A stretch of 64,000 nucleotides of DNA from Lingula anatina. Lineage: Eukaryota > Brachiopoda > Lingulata > Lingulida > Lingulidae. Below are positions 25,919 through 37,877 of the stretch, piece after piece (the stretch's first letter is position 1; each line of letters starts with the position of its first letter). The position numbers and the translations under genes were made by a program. The DNA lies in NCBI RefSeq assembly GCF_001039355.2, contig NW_019775441.1, positions 306,046 through 370,045 of the forward strand, read 5' to 3'. The notes under the pieces were generated by a model. The model saw only the letters and a program-made list of their open reading frames with translations, did no database searches and had not been told where the DNA came from.

Positions 25919-27500
25919 TCATACATTTAACATCTCTGTCACAAGCCCTGTCAATTTTACTGTGCCGTCCAAAGACATGGACAAGAATCTCTCTGCAGCT
26001 TTGGCACTGACTGTTCGTAAGGCAGGCAGGCGCAGTAAAACTCGTCCGTATCGTCTGGGGTTGTGCGGAAACTTGCTGGTCTCGTATTTACGGAAACTGT
26101 CCAGAATTTTGGCCTGCAACATTTGCACTTTTTCTTTTTCCTTCAATCCTGCTGCATCTGAATTTGAAATGAAGATTTAATAAGTTGCACAAAATCATTT
26201 CATTATTGAAATAATTTATCTAGAATGAGTTTGCCATTTAGTGCAAACAGTGAGGGATCACTGGATCATTGGCTGCCTAGGCCAATCATATTCTTAGCTC
26301 CGAAAAAGTTGGAAATCTGCCAGTCGGCAGAAAAACCTCATTCCTGATTAATAGTTTCATATAAACTGGAGACAAAGTTTTTAAGTAATCTTCAATGACA
26401 AATACATAAATAATTAAGAAGAGAGTGAGAGGATATGGACGCAAAAAAAAAAAAAAATGATGAGTATCATAAAAAACAAGCATGTGACAAATGAAAAGAC
26501 AGAGGTGTGAAGAGGTCAAATTATTCACCAAGCGAACAAATATGCGACACAAGTAAACACAACCTACCAGGATATGTTAGTATGAGTCCATTGAGTATAC
26601 AGAACTCCACGCGGTCAAGAAACAGGTCCTTGAGCCGTCGGACAAAGTCCAGTGTGGCCAGAACCAGGTCTTGACCCCATCCGATCTCGACAGATTCTTC
26701 TTTGGACATCAAGATATTCTCAGCAAATCTCACGGCTCCTTCAAATTCCTTGGATCTGTATGAAAAATACAAAACAGAAAATTATAACTTATGAACATAT
26801 TTTTGCATGCCCTTTGATACTTCAATTACTTTTTCTTTTGCTTCTGGAGACAAACTAATTTTTTTTCAAACAACTGTAGCACAGTTACCTATAACCCAGT
26901 CTAAATATAACAATAAAGTCACCTACAATCGTAGCACAGTTACCTGTAAGCCAGTCTAAACACATTCAATTCCATGAAAGAACTCTTCAACATGGCCATC
27001 TGATCTTCTATGCAAATTGAGCTAAACCCTGAAGACAAGAAAAAAGTCACCCTCAGCCAAGAGCAGGTACTCATTGTACTCATATCAACATCGTTATTAG
27101 AAATTCTTCCCACTTTTTTTTTGCTACTATGATAATAACAATTTTTTTTATCCTCTCTGTCTCTTTTTTAAATTTTTTTAATTAATTAATTAANTGTTGT
27201 TGTGTGGTGGGTGGGGTGGGGGGGGGTGTTCTTAAGACTTGGCACCACTCACCAGGAACTTTTTTGGCCCACTGTATAATCATCTTCAGTTCCCCGTATC
27301 CATATCTCATCAAGTGGTTGATATCCACCACATTGCCATCTGTGGCCACATCATCTGACACTGAAATAGGTGCACATTGCATTAAGTGAGATGGGAATGT
27401 ATTCATTGTGACTGTGCTAGATTCCTGATAACAGAGCCTGGCGTGATTTTGAGTTGTAAGACAAAAAGAAAGAAGAAATGAGTTGATGGCCTTGTAACTG

Positions 27501-27532
<32 letters not shown>

Positions 27533-30500
27533 GGGGGGGGCAGTTAAGGCAGAAAACGGGCCCCATATCTGGCCCCAAATCTCCTCCAATTTCTACAAAA
27601 TCTCACTTCATTCATGAGACTTAAAGCTATCTCAGATATCCATTTAGTGTGTGTGTGTACGCGCGCACGCACGCATGCATGCGCGCGCATGTGCGCACAT
27701 GTGCCTCAGTGCATGTGTTTGCACTTGTCTCCAATATAAAAATCTATGGCATTTCATGCACAATATCCAAATATCAAATATGCAATATCAAAATATCTCA
27801 ATTAACAGGTATGAGCAGGTGTTAGGAATCATCCAAACAACACAGTACCCAACTATCAACCAATTAACAGGTGCCCAGATCTTGTTATCATGTCAACTTC
27901 ATTTTATCCAGCTGAGGGCAGACAACAAAAATGATAAGACTGTTGAGTGAATCCCTGTGAACAGGGTCAGTAGATGAAGTTTATTTTTGTTTTTTTAAAT
28001 GTTTGGCATTTACCAAGCATAAACACTCAATTTTAAGGCCAGTCACTTTTTATGTATTTATTCAATCATTAATTTTAGGGGAAAGAACTGCCAACCATAC
28101 AGTGTGGGCACAATAACAACAACATTCAGGGTTTTCCTGGGGTCAGGTCTAAATTTCTCCCGCTTACCAAACCAATACTCCATACAATTTTTTTTCATTT
28201 GATAAAGTAAGTAAATAAATGAAAAAAGGTACTGAAAATTGAGTTTAGTCAAAACTATGGTCAGTCATGCTTGTTAACCAATTAATCAGTTTTGTCTGGC
28301 CTAACATCCAATGAACAGGGATTTAGGTGTGGTATCACAGTCTTTGTCACCTTGGCTCTTAGCAGTATCTATTATACAAATTATTGAGACTAAATGAGAG
28401 TTTTATGTTTATGCCTTTTCTTCTCTGAGATTAAACCACATCTTGCAAAATTTAAAGTAATAGTAATAATAAAATAGCATGTAAAAATGAAAATAAGGGC
28501 AACACTAGCTTATTCATATTAAGCTGAGACATATATTCATGAAATTTAAACCTAATGAAAAAGAAAAAAAAATCAGCAAAATGATTTTTAGAGAAAAATG
28601 ATCACTTTAACTAATTCCATGTCCAGTCATATATCTGGCTGACAGTATTTTAATTAAATCACTCACATGGCTCTGGTTCTGGTAACAGGTCTGGTTTGGC
28701 TGCTACCAACATGTCAATGATCTCGTCCGTGTACTCTTCTGTGGCCAGAGGAAACAGGTTCTCGTTGCTGTAGTCCATCACTTTAGGTCTGCGCACCCGA
28801 TGTTTGCCGCCCGGTGAGCGATCTTCTCGCACAGCTGGAATGGAATTAAACTTATTATGTCTATTAAATAGTGCACATCCATGCATACACACACATACAC
28901 ACTAGTATCTCATTCATTGTTCTTTCCTGGTCTTTCCAAATTTTAGTGTTCAATTTTTCAATATTTTGTATAAAGTTCAAAACATAAAATTCTAAGTGTA
29001 CTGCATATGTGCCTGTACACCAAGCCAGTGCATCTATAAATGACTATACCTTTGTCTCTAAATGTGATGATGAATGTTAGCAAGTTATGTCTGTGTCATA
29101 GCACGCGTGTGCACATGCATTTGTCAATGTAGGAGCACAAGTCCTTTCCATATCATTACTTAAAGGTATTCAATATACTTAGTACTGTATTCTATAGTAA
29201 TTGAAATTTCACATTAAATATAATTTTTCTTGTAATTAAGAAAGTAAGTTCTCCCACACACAGACCTCTGCACACCCTGCCAATGGACTTAGATACAATG
29301 TTTTGCACCATTAACTTTCATAACATGGGGCTTACTTCTTAAATAATAATTATTCATTAAGACTTTCTTACATTCCTGGCAATTTAGGAGGAAATTCCAA
29401 TATCGGGTACTAGTGCATTGTTTTAAGGAGTTATATCATTTTTAAGGTTTGGCGCGAGTAGCTATGCACAACATTCAGACATAAAAATATGACTATGAGA
29501 CATTTTCAAACACATATAGAATAACTTTCTAGTTTTCAGTTTATCATAATCATCGATATCAATGATCAAGTTACCTTCTCTTTTCATCCCAACTTCCATA
29601 CACCTCTGAAAGCGACAATACTGACAAGAATTCCTAGTGAACTTGTTGATGATGCACAACCCTGCGTCTTTACACTGATACACAAGATTCTTCTGAATTG
29701 TGCGCTTGAAAAAACCCTTGCAGCCTTCACACGAGTACACTGAGTAGTGATAGCCACTTCCTGAAACAAAAGACAACAATGTGTACATATAAGTATGGAT
29801 GATTTACCACAGTTTAAAAGTCAAATATCAAAATGTGCCTCTAATAAATAAATTGATAGATAAGGCAAAGCTACAAAATTAATAAAAACAACTAGAAACT
29901 TTTTTAAAAAAGTTTTTTCACTCTCAATGGCATATTTGTTGGCATTTGCTTAGTTCATATCCACATCAACAAATCATAACCTTTCACATTGATTTACTCC
30001 ATCTTGAAGTCTTCTAAAACTACACAAAAACAATAAAAAACTTTGTACTATTATTTAAATCTAACCATGTGTTTGTGAAAGATCAGCCAAAGGATGACAA
30101 TTAAAAAAAATTACAGCAGCTCTATGAATGAAAGTCAATATCTTGGGCAATAAAAAGTTGATAAGAACTGATCTGACCTATGAGTACATGACAATTTTAG
30201 ATAAAAAAAGAATTCCATCAGCTGTAACAGCCAGTAAAGAAATTGTTTATATCCAACATTCTGAACTCTTTCTAGAGCATCTATACCAGGTGAATGGCCT
30301 ATTAATAAGCAAGTGTCCTGATATACTTGACCCACCTACCATAAAGGAGCAGGTAAGAAAAGGAAGGGAAGGGAGGATGGTCCCTTCATTTTTGAGACAC
30401 AGGCTATAGATGTATTGCTGTAAAAGGCCAAATGTATTGTTCCTGTGTTTCAATGTCAGAATACCCCCCCCTCCCCCTCCTCTGCATCTCCTCCTACTGC

Positions 30501-31635
30501 CTCAGGAAACACAGGCACAGGTCAGGAAGGATGTTCCATTCTCTGGTGTAGATGACAACGATTTCAACACTGGCTGTTGGTTGAATAAAGAAAAAAAAAA
30601 CAATGGTTTATTATTAAAGCAGTATCAGCATTAAATGTAAAATACCCTTATCAGAGCAGACCAAGCAGTAGCCTGGTGTCTCCTGACTGTGAGCCAGCTG
30701 ATAATCTGTATTCAACGAAGAGCTGGTGACAACTGACGGAGAATCCATGGTTATAACTATGCTCGTAGAGGGGGGCTCTTTTGGCTCCCCCTGTTGAGCA
30801 CCACTTTGTGGAGTCATTGAAGCATCGGCTGAGCTGGCAATTTGGGTGTAGTATCCAACGCTGGTGTTCTGGACTTCCTGTAGGGTCTGGTTGGATGTAG
30901 CATTGGCTTGGGATCTTTGAGACATATCAATAGCTTCATCTGGAATATGATTTGATTTTGATTAAATAAAAAACATTTATGAAATTTTTCCAGAGCTGTT
31001 TGGAGTTAAATGCAAAATTGGAGTTCCATGTTGAATAATGCTAAGGTTTATGATTACTGTATATCAATCAAACAATAATACATGACATTGTACATTTCTA
31101 CAAATATTGAAATTAAGATCAGCTTTTTTTTACTTCATTAGCACAAAATGCAATTTAATTATGCTGGAAGAATGCAGTAAAATGCCATGCCAAATTCTTA
31201 ACTGAAAGATTACATAAAAAAAACTTTTAGTAATATAAACACCGTTCTGGCGAGAATTGTCGGATTTCTATAAATGCACATTGGTCACTGAGGTAGAATT
31301 TGTGAGTAGCTAACTTGATTAAGTTAGCAGGAGAAAGGGTAATAGTTTATAGAAAACAAAGACAAACTTCAGAGAAAATTAAGAGGTAATATACCGGTAT
31401 CCTCATGTCTCTGTGCCGCTGTGACGTATATAACTTGTTCCGTTGATTGATTGCCATCTTTGTACTCCATTGATCCAGCGGAGACATTATCGTTTCTATC
31501 ACCGCCCTGTTGTTGTTGTTGTTGTTGTTGTCCAGCAATAGCCATAGAGTTTTCTGCCTGTTTACTCGCCAAAATTAAACACTCAGCGCCGGCAACGTTC
31601 TCGTTATTATTTGGAAAGTCTTCACGTCGCGCCAT
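25919..31635 (-). CDS. Nuclear receptor (DNA-binding plus ligand-binding domain), complete, 8 exons
   Basis: Exons 31635-31395, 30939-30646, 29760-29575, 28834-28667, 27360-27253, 27028-26944, 26755-26568 and 26157-25919 sum to 1509 nt, that is 502 codons plus TGA, in frame at every junction. The N-terminal region is Ser/Thr/Gln-rich with a Q run (36-43). The two-zinc-finger DNA-binding domain spans about 172-241, with all eight Cys, P-box CEGCKG (189-194) and a 5-residue D-box. RxDRSPGGK follows as in GCNF and ERR. The ligand-binding domain (about 305-502) has WAKKVPGFSS...[25 protein letters not shown] and an AF-2 helix LVTEML at 495-500. It should act as a ligand-regulated or orphan transcription factor. 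The ligand-binding domain reads most like ERR/RXR, but ERR has P-box CEACKA, so it is not ERR. One of the invertebrate orphan groups is possible; the subfamily is undecided. Confidence 0.88.
26876..26972. repeat. 55-bp-offset duplication over the exon 6 donor of the nuclear receptor gene
   Basis: GTAGCACAGTTACCT starts at 26876 and again at 26931. The second carries the true end and donor of exon 6 (26944/26943). The first reproduces the same exon tail and GTAACTGT donor 55 bp further into the intron. Confidence 0.8.
27194..27194. other. Single N in nuclear receptor intron 5
   Basis: The N lies between a run of AATT repeats and a G-rich tract. Unlike other Ns in the window, no duplicated flanks were found here. 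Confidence 0.7.
27503..27540. repeat. (GT)n microsatellite plus poly-G
   Basis: About 14 GT units followed by GA and a G run, in intron 4 of the nuclear receptor gene. Confidence 0.93.
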
Positions 31636-31640
31636 CTTTT
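31626..31640 (-). promoter_or_regulatory. TISU/YY1-like element at nuclear receptor start codon
   Basis: The start reads AAAAGATGGCGCGAC on the minus strand. This matches the known TISU pattern (SAASATGGCGGC), a YY1-site-type initiator used by genes with very short 5' leaders. It supports 31635 as the start. Confidence 0.5.
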
Positions 31641-31731
31641 TTACCTCTTTCTTAGGGAATAAGTCGACAAATGGAGTGTTATTCTAATCCGAAAATCAAC
31701 CAATATCAAATAGCAAATTCTTTAACCCCAT

Positions 31732-31971
31732 TTACCGTCCATTTAACACAAAGTTAGACCAAGATTGTGTCATAATCATCCAATACTTGAAATATTTTAT
31801 CGAAGACATTGGCTGCCGACTCGATTTGGCCTCGCTTTGGCTTTGGGCTTGCTCTCGTAAATTGGAGGCAGGATACACACGGAAATGAGAATTTTCAGGA
31901 AGGACTGCATCATTTTTACGTACAGACACGCATGTGTACGTATAGTCGTCACCCGCGTCTGTCGTCGCCAT
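31732..31971 (-). other. Open frame upstream of nuclear receptor start, possible 5' exon
   Basis: A 79-codon frame starting MATTDAGDDYTYTC with ATGGCGACG at the start. Its first ~55 codons look more protein-like than the surroundings (acidic start, few low-complexity stretches). No clear donor was fixed and it does not join the nuclear receptor frame simply. It could be a first exon of a different transcript or chance. Confidence 0.2.
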
Positions 31972-31996
31972 GTACTTTCACCGACAACACGATAAA

Positions 31997-32267
31997 AGGA
32001 AAACTGTTTTACCTTTTGCCTTGAAACAGGACCACCCTTCTAATAATCCTCTGCTGTGATCCACTGCTGTCATACCACATGTAAAACGCGTTTAGCAGAC
32101 AAAAATTGTATCTTCTCGGCGGAATTACCAATAAGTTTGAATTCTAGAATGTTCAATACAATATTTTGGCAATAAATAATTTCTAAAAATTGCATTTGAT
32201 TACCATAAAAGGGAAAAACGTTTGTACGGAGGCATCGTATTCGAGGCCTGCCATCCCCCCCCCCCCC

Positions 32268-32299
<32 letters not shown>

Positions 32300-34150
32300 C
32301 AAATCATCCTGGATCTATCCCAGTGTTTTGGCTCTGAAAGTATGAATCTGTGTTATCCTAAGGCCCCAAAAATTGAGTGAAATAAAAGGTTAAACATTGG
32401 CCCCTGAAAGCTACTGGGTTTTGATGCATTGTGACCTAGATTTGGCTTCCTTCTTTCAGCAAGCAAATTCGGGATGAAATACTTGTACAAAATCCACAGA
32501 CAGGGCTCCCAAGTCTTCATCCTCTGTTTTTCAGCATGCAGTTTTGATAAAAGAAAAGTTTTCCCTACTACTGCCAAGCATTTTAAGTTGAATAAATATC
32601 CTTGTGAAACTAAAAAAGCCTTGAAAAATGTTGTACTGAGTATGTCAGAGATACCCCCTCCCCCCCCCCCACCACCACTGGGGGCNATTGATACATTGTA
32701 TACTTGGACTTCCTCTGTGAAATTATTATGAGCTACTTGTTCACATAAAATTAGCCAACAAAAACGCAGCAGGTTATTGACTGCGGGTGTAAATTGAAGA
32801 TTCTAACATTGTATTTCAATGGGCTGGATTAAACGTGATTAAAACTAATGAAAAGTCCACAGGTAATTACAAAAGCATTTTATTTCAACAGCTTTGACAT
32901 AGATGAACAAGAAAATGTAAAAAACTGTTTGAAAAGTGAAAGTTACAGAAAGTTACAGGGTGGGGGGGTATACTACAAAAGTACCTGTTTTACCTTTTGC
33001 CTTGAAACAGGACCACCCTTCTAATAATCCTCTGCTGTGATCCACTGCTGTCATACCACATGTAAAACGCGTTTAGCAGACAAAAATTGTATCTTCTCGG
33101 CGGAATTACTTGCCGAATTTGTTTTTCTCTGTTTTGCGCTGTATTGCCACTCATTGCGCTATTTAGGAATACCCCACATCCATGTACTTCAAAGTTGATG
33201 ATACTTAAGGCCATGTTTGGGGACGGGGGCGTCTCGATAGTCCGAAGGTTCATTGGTCCGAAAAACGGTAACATTTTCATCGGTTTTTTAATCAAGGGTT
33301 CATTGGTCTGAAGGTTCTGTAGTGAACATTCGGACCAATGAACCTTCGGACTATTGAACCTTCAGACTATTGCTACGGCCCCTTGGGGACTGATGTTGCG
33401 CAGGGTTAAATACATTTACTGTACAAGTACAGCACCCCGGCTATTGATTGTTATTGCAGATATATACATGCACATCCAAACTGACCGTCTCTGTGACAAA
33501 GCAGAAAGTTTCCATTTGATCTGAATTAAGCCTACCAATAAAGCTTCTCCAGCTCTGTGGTAACTCTGCTGCCTTGGACAAAGCTAAACACTTGTCTTCG
33601 AGTTTGAATTCTAGAATGTTCAATACAATATTTTGGCAATAAATAATTTCTAAAAATTGCATTTGATTACCATAAAAGGGAAAAACGTTTGTACGGAGGC
33701 ATCATATTCGAGGCCTGCCATCCCCCCCCCCCCAAAAAAAAAAAAAAAAAAAAAAAAACAAAAAAACCCTTCAAATCATCCTGGATCTATCCCAGTGTTT
33801 TGGCTCTGAAAGTATGAATCTGTGTTATCCTAAGGCCCCAAAAATTGAGTGAAATAAAAGGTTAAACATTGGCCCCTGAAAGCTACTGGGTTTTGATGCA
33901 TTGTGACCTAGATTTGGCTTCCTTCTTTCAGCAAGCAGATTCGAGATGAAATACTTGTACAAAATCCACAGACAGGGCTCCCAAGTCTTCATCCTCTGTT
34001 TTTCAGCATGCAGTTTTGATAAAAGAAAAGTTTTCCCTACTACTGCCAAGCATTTTAAGTTGAATAAATATCCTTGTGAAACTAAAAAAGCCTTGAAAAA
34101 TGTTGTATGTCAGAGATACCCCCCCACCACCACCACCACTCCCACTATTG
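31997..34150. repeat. Duplicated segment around the N at 32686
   Basis: 31997-32128 matches 32985-33106, and 32130-32675 matches about 33600-34120. The first copy is therefore continuous where the second has an extra 33107-33598. Both copies contain poly-C/poly-A (32255, 33722) and end in CAGAGATACCCCC. The single N at 32686 ends the first copy. Two overlapping haplotype contigs with an indel explain this best. Confidence 0.8.
33225..33382 (-). mobile_element. hAT-like MITE, copy 1, with 8-bp target duplication
   Basis: A 158-bp element with ends GGGGGCGTCT and CTACGGCCCC, flanked by the direct repeat TTGGGGAC at 33217-33224 and 33383-33390. Inside are alternating copies of AGTCCGAAGGTTCATTGG and its reverse complement. 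An 8-bp duplication is typical of hAT elements. It lies in the segment present in only one of the two overlap copies. Confidence 0.85.
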
Positions 34151-34262
34151 GGCTTCAGACCATTATATAGAAAAAGCTCATATTTAAATTGATTTTTTAT
34201 ACACTTTTACTTTTTGCATCAGTATAATATTTAATAATTATGATTCTTGTTCACTTTCAGAT

Positions 34263-35177
34263 ATGGCTTGCCTTGTCAAGTACAAGCAGCTGCAGCCCAA
34301 TGAACTTACCAATGAACAGGCCCTTGAAATTTATAAAGAAGTATCATCGAAGAGAGCTGCTTGGCAAGATGTGAGAAATGTGCTCAAAATTTGGGATTCC
34401 TACATTCAAGACATACCTTCTAATTATTTGTCACTGTCCTTCCATACAGTTAAGACTAAAAGAGCTAAGCTGAAAAAGAGCAAGAGAGACTTATGTAAGT
34501 TGACGCAGTATCTTTCTGAACCGTTTGTGCTGTTGCTTAAACGTGACAGTAGGGTGAAAGGAGTGCAAAGAAAGGGCACTGAAGAATCCTGTGAACCACC
34601 TGTTGACTTGTGTGAACCACCTACCAAACGGCGTCATTCTGACCAGCGTCAAGCTGATGCTTCTGGAGAAACAGTCCAGAAGCTTGGTGCTGAGGTGAAG
34701 TTGCTGCAACAGAAAGTGAAAACATTGCTCATAGAGAACAGTCGCCTCCGGAAGGAGAACGGTCATCTTCAAGACCATGTGGACATATTGAAAAGAAAAT
34801 GTTCAGTGTACAATCCAAGGAGAGTCAACCTGATGATTAAACGCAAAGAAAAGTCTATATGCTTGTGGAAAGAGAAATGTAGGAAATTACAAATCTCTGC
34901 TGCCAAAGGTGAACGCCTTCAGGAAAAACTTGAGAGTTTAAAAAGAGAAAAAAAGCAGTTGAAATGGGCTAAGTCTAAACAAGCATCAAGGATTAGAGCT
35001 GCCAAAAAAGCTTGGAAGTCTAAAAAGGAAGAAATTACCAAGAATGTGCAAGCACCTCTTGTGAAAACACTAACTGAAAAAAATAATTATATAAAACTAC
35101 TGAAAGAGGGCTTGTGTGATTTGGAGCACCAGGTTGACATTTTGCAGGAAAGGTGTGACAAGACAGATGTAACTTGA
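34263..35177 (+). CDS. Uncharacterised coiled-coil protein, 304 codons, single exon
   Basis: An uninterrupted ORF starting MACLVKYKQLQPNEL. A likely splice acceptor (TTCACTTTCAG) lies just before the ATG, so a 5' UTR exon may exist upstream. Residues 1-100 form a small predicted helical region (KRAAWQDVRNVLKIWDSYI). A Pro/Glu linker with CEPPVDLCEPP follows, then a long Lys/Glu-rich coiled coil (about 135-300) with heptad-like Leu spacing. There is no signal peptide or membrane segment. I do not recognise the family. It lies between two opposed MITE copies (33225-33382 and 37878-38051) and may belong to a repeated, possibly transposon-derived gene family; this is inference. Confidence 0.6.
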   Translation: MACLVKYKQLQPNELTNEQALEIYKEVSSKRAAWQDVRNVLKIWDSYIQDIPSNYLSLSFHTVKTKRAKLKKSKRDLCKLTQYLSEPFVLLLKRDSRVKGVQRKGTEESCEPPVDLCEPPTKRRHSDQRQADASGETVQKLGAEVKLLQQKVKTLLIENSRLRKENGHLQDHVDILKRKCSVYNPRRVNLMIKRKEKSICLWKEKCRKLQISAAKGERLQEKLESLKREKKQLKWAKSKQASRIRAAKKAWKSKKEEITKNVQAPLVKTLTEKNNYIKLLKEGLCDLEHQVDILQERCDKTDVT

Positions 35178-35995
35178 TGGTTAAAGCATTTGTATCCCTA
35201 AGCCTCAGTGAATCTTATTTAGATCAACATGGGAAATGGGAGAGGTGGGAGGTAGCAAAAATTTGACAAATTTAATATTTTCCTAAATTTCCCCAAAAAC
35301 CTGGCACGCTGTTTAAAAGTCTATACAGTAGTAGTTCTTTATTCTTATACATGGCATATATTCCATTTACCCTCCCTTTGCTGACTTTTTAGAAATAATC
35401 AGTTTAAAAGTTTGTCCTCAAAAACTTTCACTTTAGACTTTTCCTAGATAAAATGTTCTTAGTCAAGTGTCAACACAGGTCAGTTCCGTCAGTTCCCAAT
35501 GCAGTTGTTGAGGGAGTGGTATACAATGTACTATAAAGATGAGTACAAATCTGGTATTTGGGGAACACTTTTTTTATGTCATTTTGTGTAAACAAACAGC
35601 TAGTGCCATTTGTTTGGAGTCCATTAGTACATGTACGTGGGTACTTCTATTCTACACACTGTATAATGTATGTTTGTGTAATGTACCTGTGCTAATGCAT
35701 TGGGGGACAACGAGCTGAGATAAAGGTAAACTTTTAGACAACCTCTTACACCGCAGAAGTTGTCTACACTGTAGAATGTACAATGTACATGTATTGTTTT
35801 AACAATAACTTAAAAGTTGTTGGTAACGTGGGAGTCACTAGATGTACTTGTATCAATTTGAAAGTGAATTGACTGTGACTAACTTGCTCATGCAGTGAAA
35901 TTAAAAGCCATACATGGAGGTTGACAGAGACCATAGTAAAAGAGAAGCATGCCCATAATCTGGCAACATCAGTTGTTTTTTTTAATGCACATTGT

Positions 35996-36130
35996 AAGAG
36001 CCCATTCAGAACAGAAGATCCGCATATCAACTGATCCGTGGATCAATATGGCAGACGTTACATAAAAGGAAGACCACTCGATCCTGTAATAGTCTCTCTG
36101 CCTCTCACCTGAGAAAAATTAGGTGCGCAT
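35996..36130 (+). mobile_element. Diverged copy of the 40867-type inverted-repeat element
   Basis: Shares CATTCAGAACAGA, CTGATCCGTGGATCAA, ATGGC and TCTCTGCCT in the same order and orientation as 40867-41032. The right end is lost or diverged. Confidence 0.5.
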
Positions 36131-36599
36131 GCCCACTGGTCTTGGTTGATCAGTTTATCGTTAATACTCCCATTAGTTGGGTCATTTCATTTCATTCAAC
36201 CCAGTGTCTCCATAGAAAGAATATGAAGTATATTCTTTTTGATCAGTTATTTTTGGTTTTGTTATTTATAGAATTTCATAGTTTATTTAAAGAAAGGCAG
36301 AAATTGTGATCAAGTTTCTTAATAATGATCATTGATTATAAGTGATTATTGAAATTTATCATTTTTGTATTTTAGTAAATTTAAGCATGGTGAATCACAC
36401 GTAGCGAGTATGTTATTGTCATTTTTCTTTTCCTCATTTTAAGTTTTTTCGTGTCTTGTAAATTTTTGTACAAAATCCAAGATCCAGTGAAGAACATAAG
36501 CCTTTTGTTGACTTTGCTTATCTGCATATCCCTCGCATACGTACTACAATAAAAATAATAATTTTCTTTATATCACAATCCTTAATCTGAAGTGCCGAA

Positions 36600-36745
36600 T
36601 AATAGTGCCTATCGGAATAATTGTGCCCCCCTTCAGTTGAACTTTCCGAAATTAATAATTTTGCCTGGCGAAATAATTGTGCCCCCTGGAAAAATTCCCA
36701 ATATTTAACAATAGTGTCTATTGCAAAAATTGTGCCCCCTGGAAA
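36600..36745. repeat. Degenerate direct repeat around AATTGTGCCCCC
   Basis: The motif AATAATTGTGCCCCC or its close variant occurs three times, at about 36618, 36673 and 36734, with related TCTATTG/CCTATCG spacers. The C runs stand out in AT-rich DNA. Confidence 0.6.
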
Positions 36746-37877
36746 ATTTGATCAATTTTAATAATTTCAACAATTAATTGTAATGGTAATTATAAATTAT
36801 ATTCCAATCTGGAAAAATGTTTTGACAATTAAGCATAACAAAAACACAATATCTAAACAAATACATTTATTTTGAAGTTAATACTGTAATAATATTATTA
36901 CACAAAAAGTGTACTGTGTGGCAATAAAATTGTTCACATGGAAAATGCAACACTTAAGGGCAGCAGATTTTCTCTGCAGTGTTAATAGTACTGAATGATT
37001 TAATAAACTACAGCAGATCTCTGAAAAAAATTCAACAAGTTAATAACTACATTTTGTTGAGGGACATTCTGTGTTATTCGTTTTGCATTATAGACTGAAT
37101 TTTGACACTCTAAAAATAAATTCTACAAAAACTATAATACATACATTGTTCAAATTTGGCAGGAATATTGATTAGTGCAAGCCTAAACTTGTGACCAAAA
37201 AACTTGAAATAACATCTATTAGTTTTTGAGAAATATTGATTATTGATCACCATTACAGACAGAAAAAAATGGACAAGCATTTTTATAAATCAACTTCAAA
37301 ACTCTGCTCTGTTTGTGGCTTTTTAAAGATAAAACTGCATTGACATGACAATTTCATTATTTTAGATACTAGAAATGTAAAAGGTTATTAATTTCTTTTT
37401 TGTTATGAAATTTTGAAGTTTTTAAGAACAAATTGTAAGTTCAAGATTTATATTTCTTAAAATAACTGCATGATCATGCATGTTCTGTAACTACTCAAAC
37501 ATGTCATGTCATCTGACATTGACTACTTTGGCACAATTGTCCATTAACATTTCTCAACATTAAATTTTTTACATCAGCAATAAAATGCTAGAATTTTTTT
37601 TGACTGGTAGCATATTTTGCTACCGATTCGAAGTTAGTACCAAAATGAAAGATGGCAGCAAAACTTATAAACATACACAATCTGTATGATGAATAATGTG
37701 TAGAAGTATTAAATAAATTTTACTTCCAGATCATCTTCATTTTTAATGTAACTCTTTAATATTTAAAGATAAAATCTTCATAATTTAAAGTAATTAAAAC
37801 AATTAACTGTTCTTGTTGTTTAAGATTAATACCACCACCCACTTTTCTTCTATGCACGAGGTTCTGGCAGTCTCATG

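Larger units (their letters stand above)
35178..37877. other. AT-rich intergenic DNA
   Basis: No coding exon is supported. It holds a diverged relative (about 35996-36130) of the inverted-repeat element at 40867 and a degenerate direct repeat at 36600-36745. Confidence 0.6.

Noticed and set aside
34424-34778. Minus-strand frames across the coiled-coil ORF
   Set aside because: Shadows of the 304-codon plus-strand frame.
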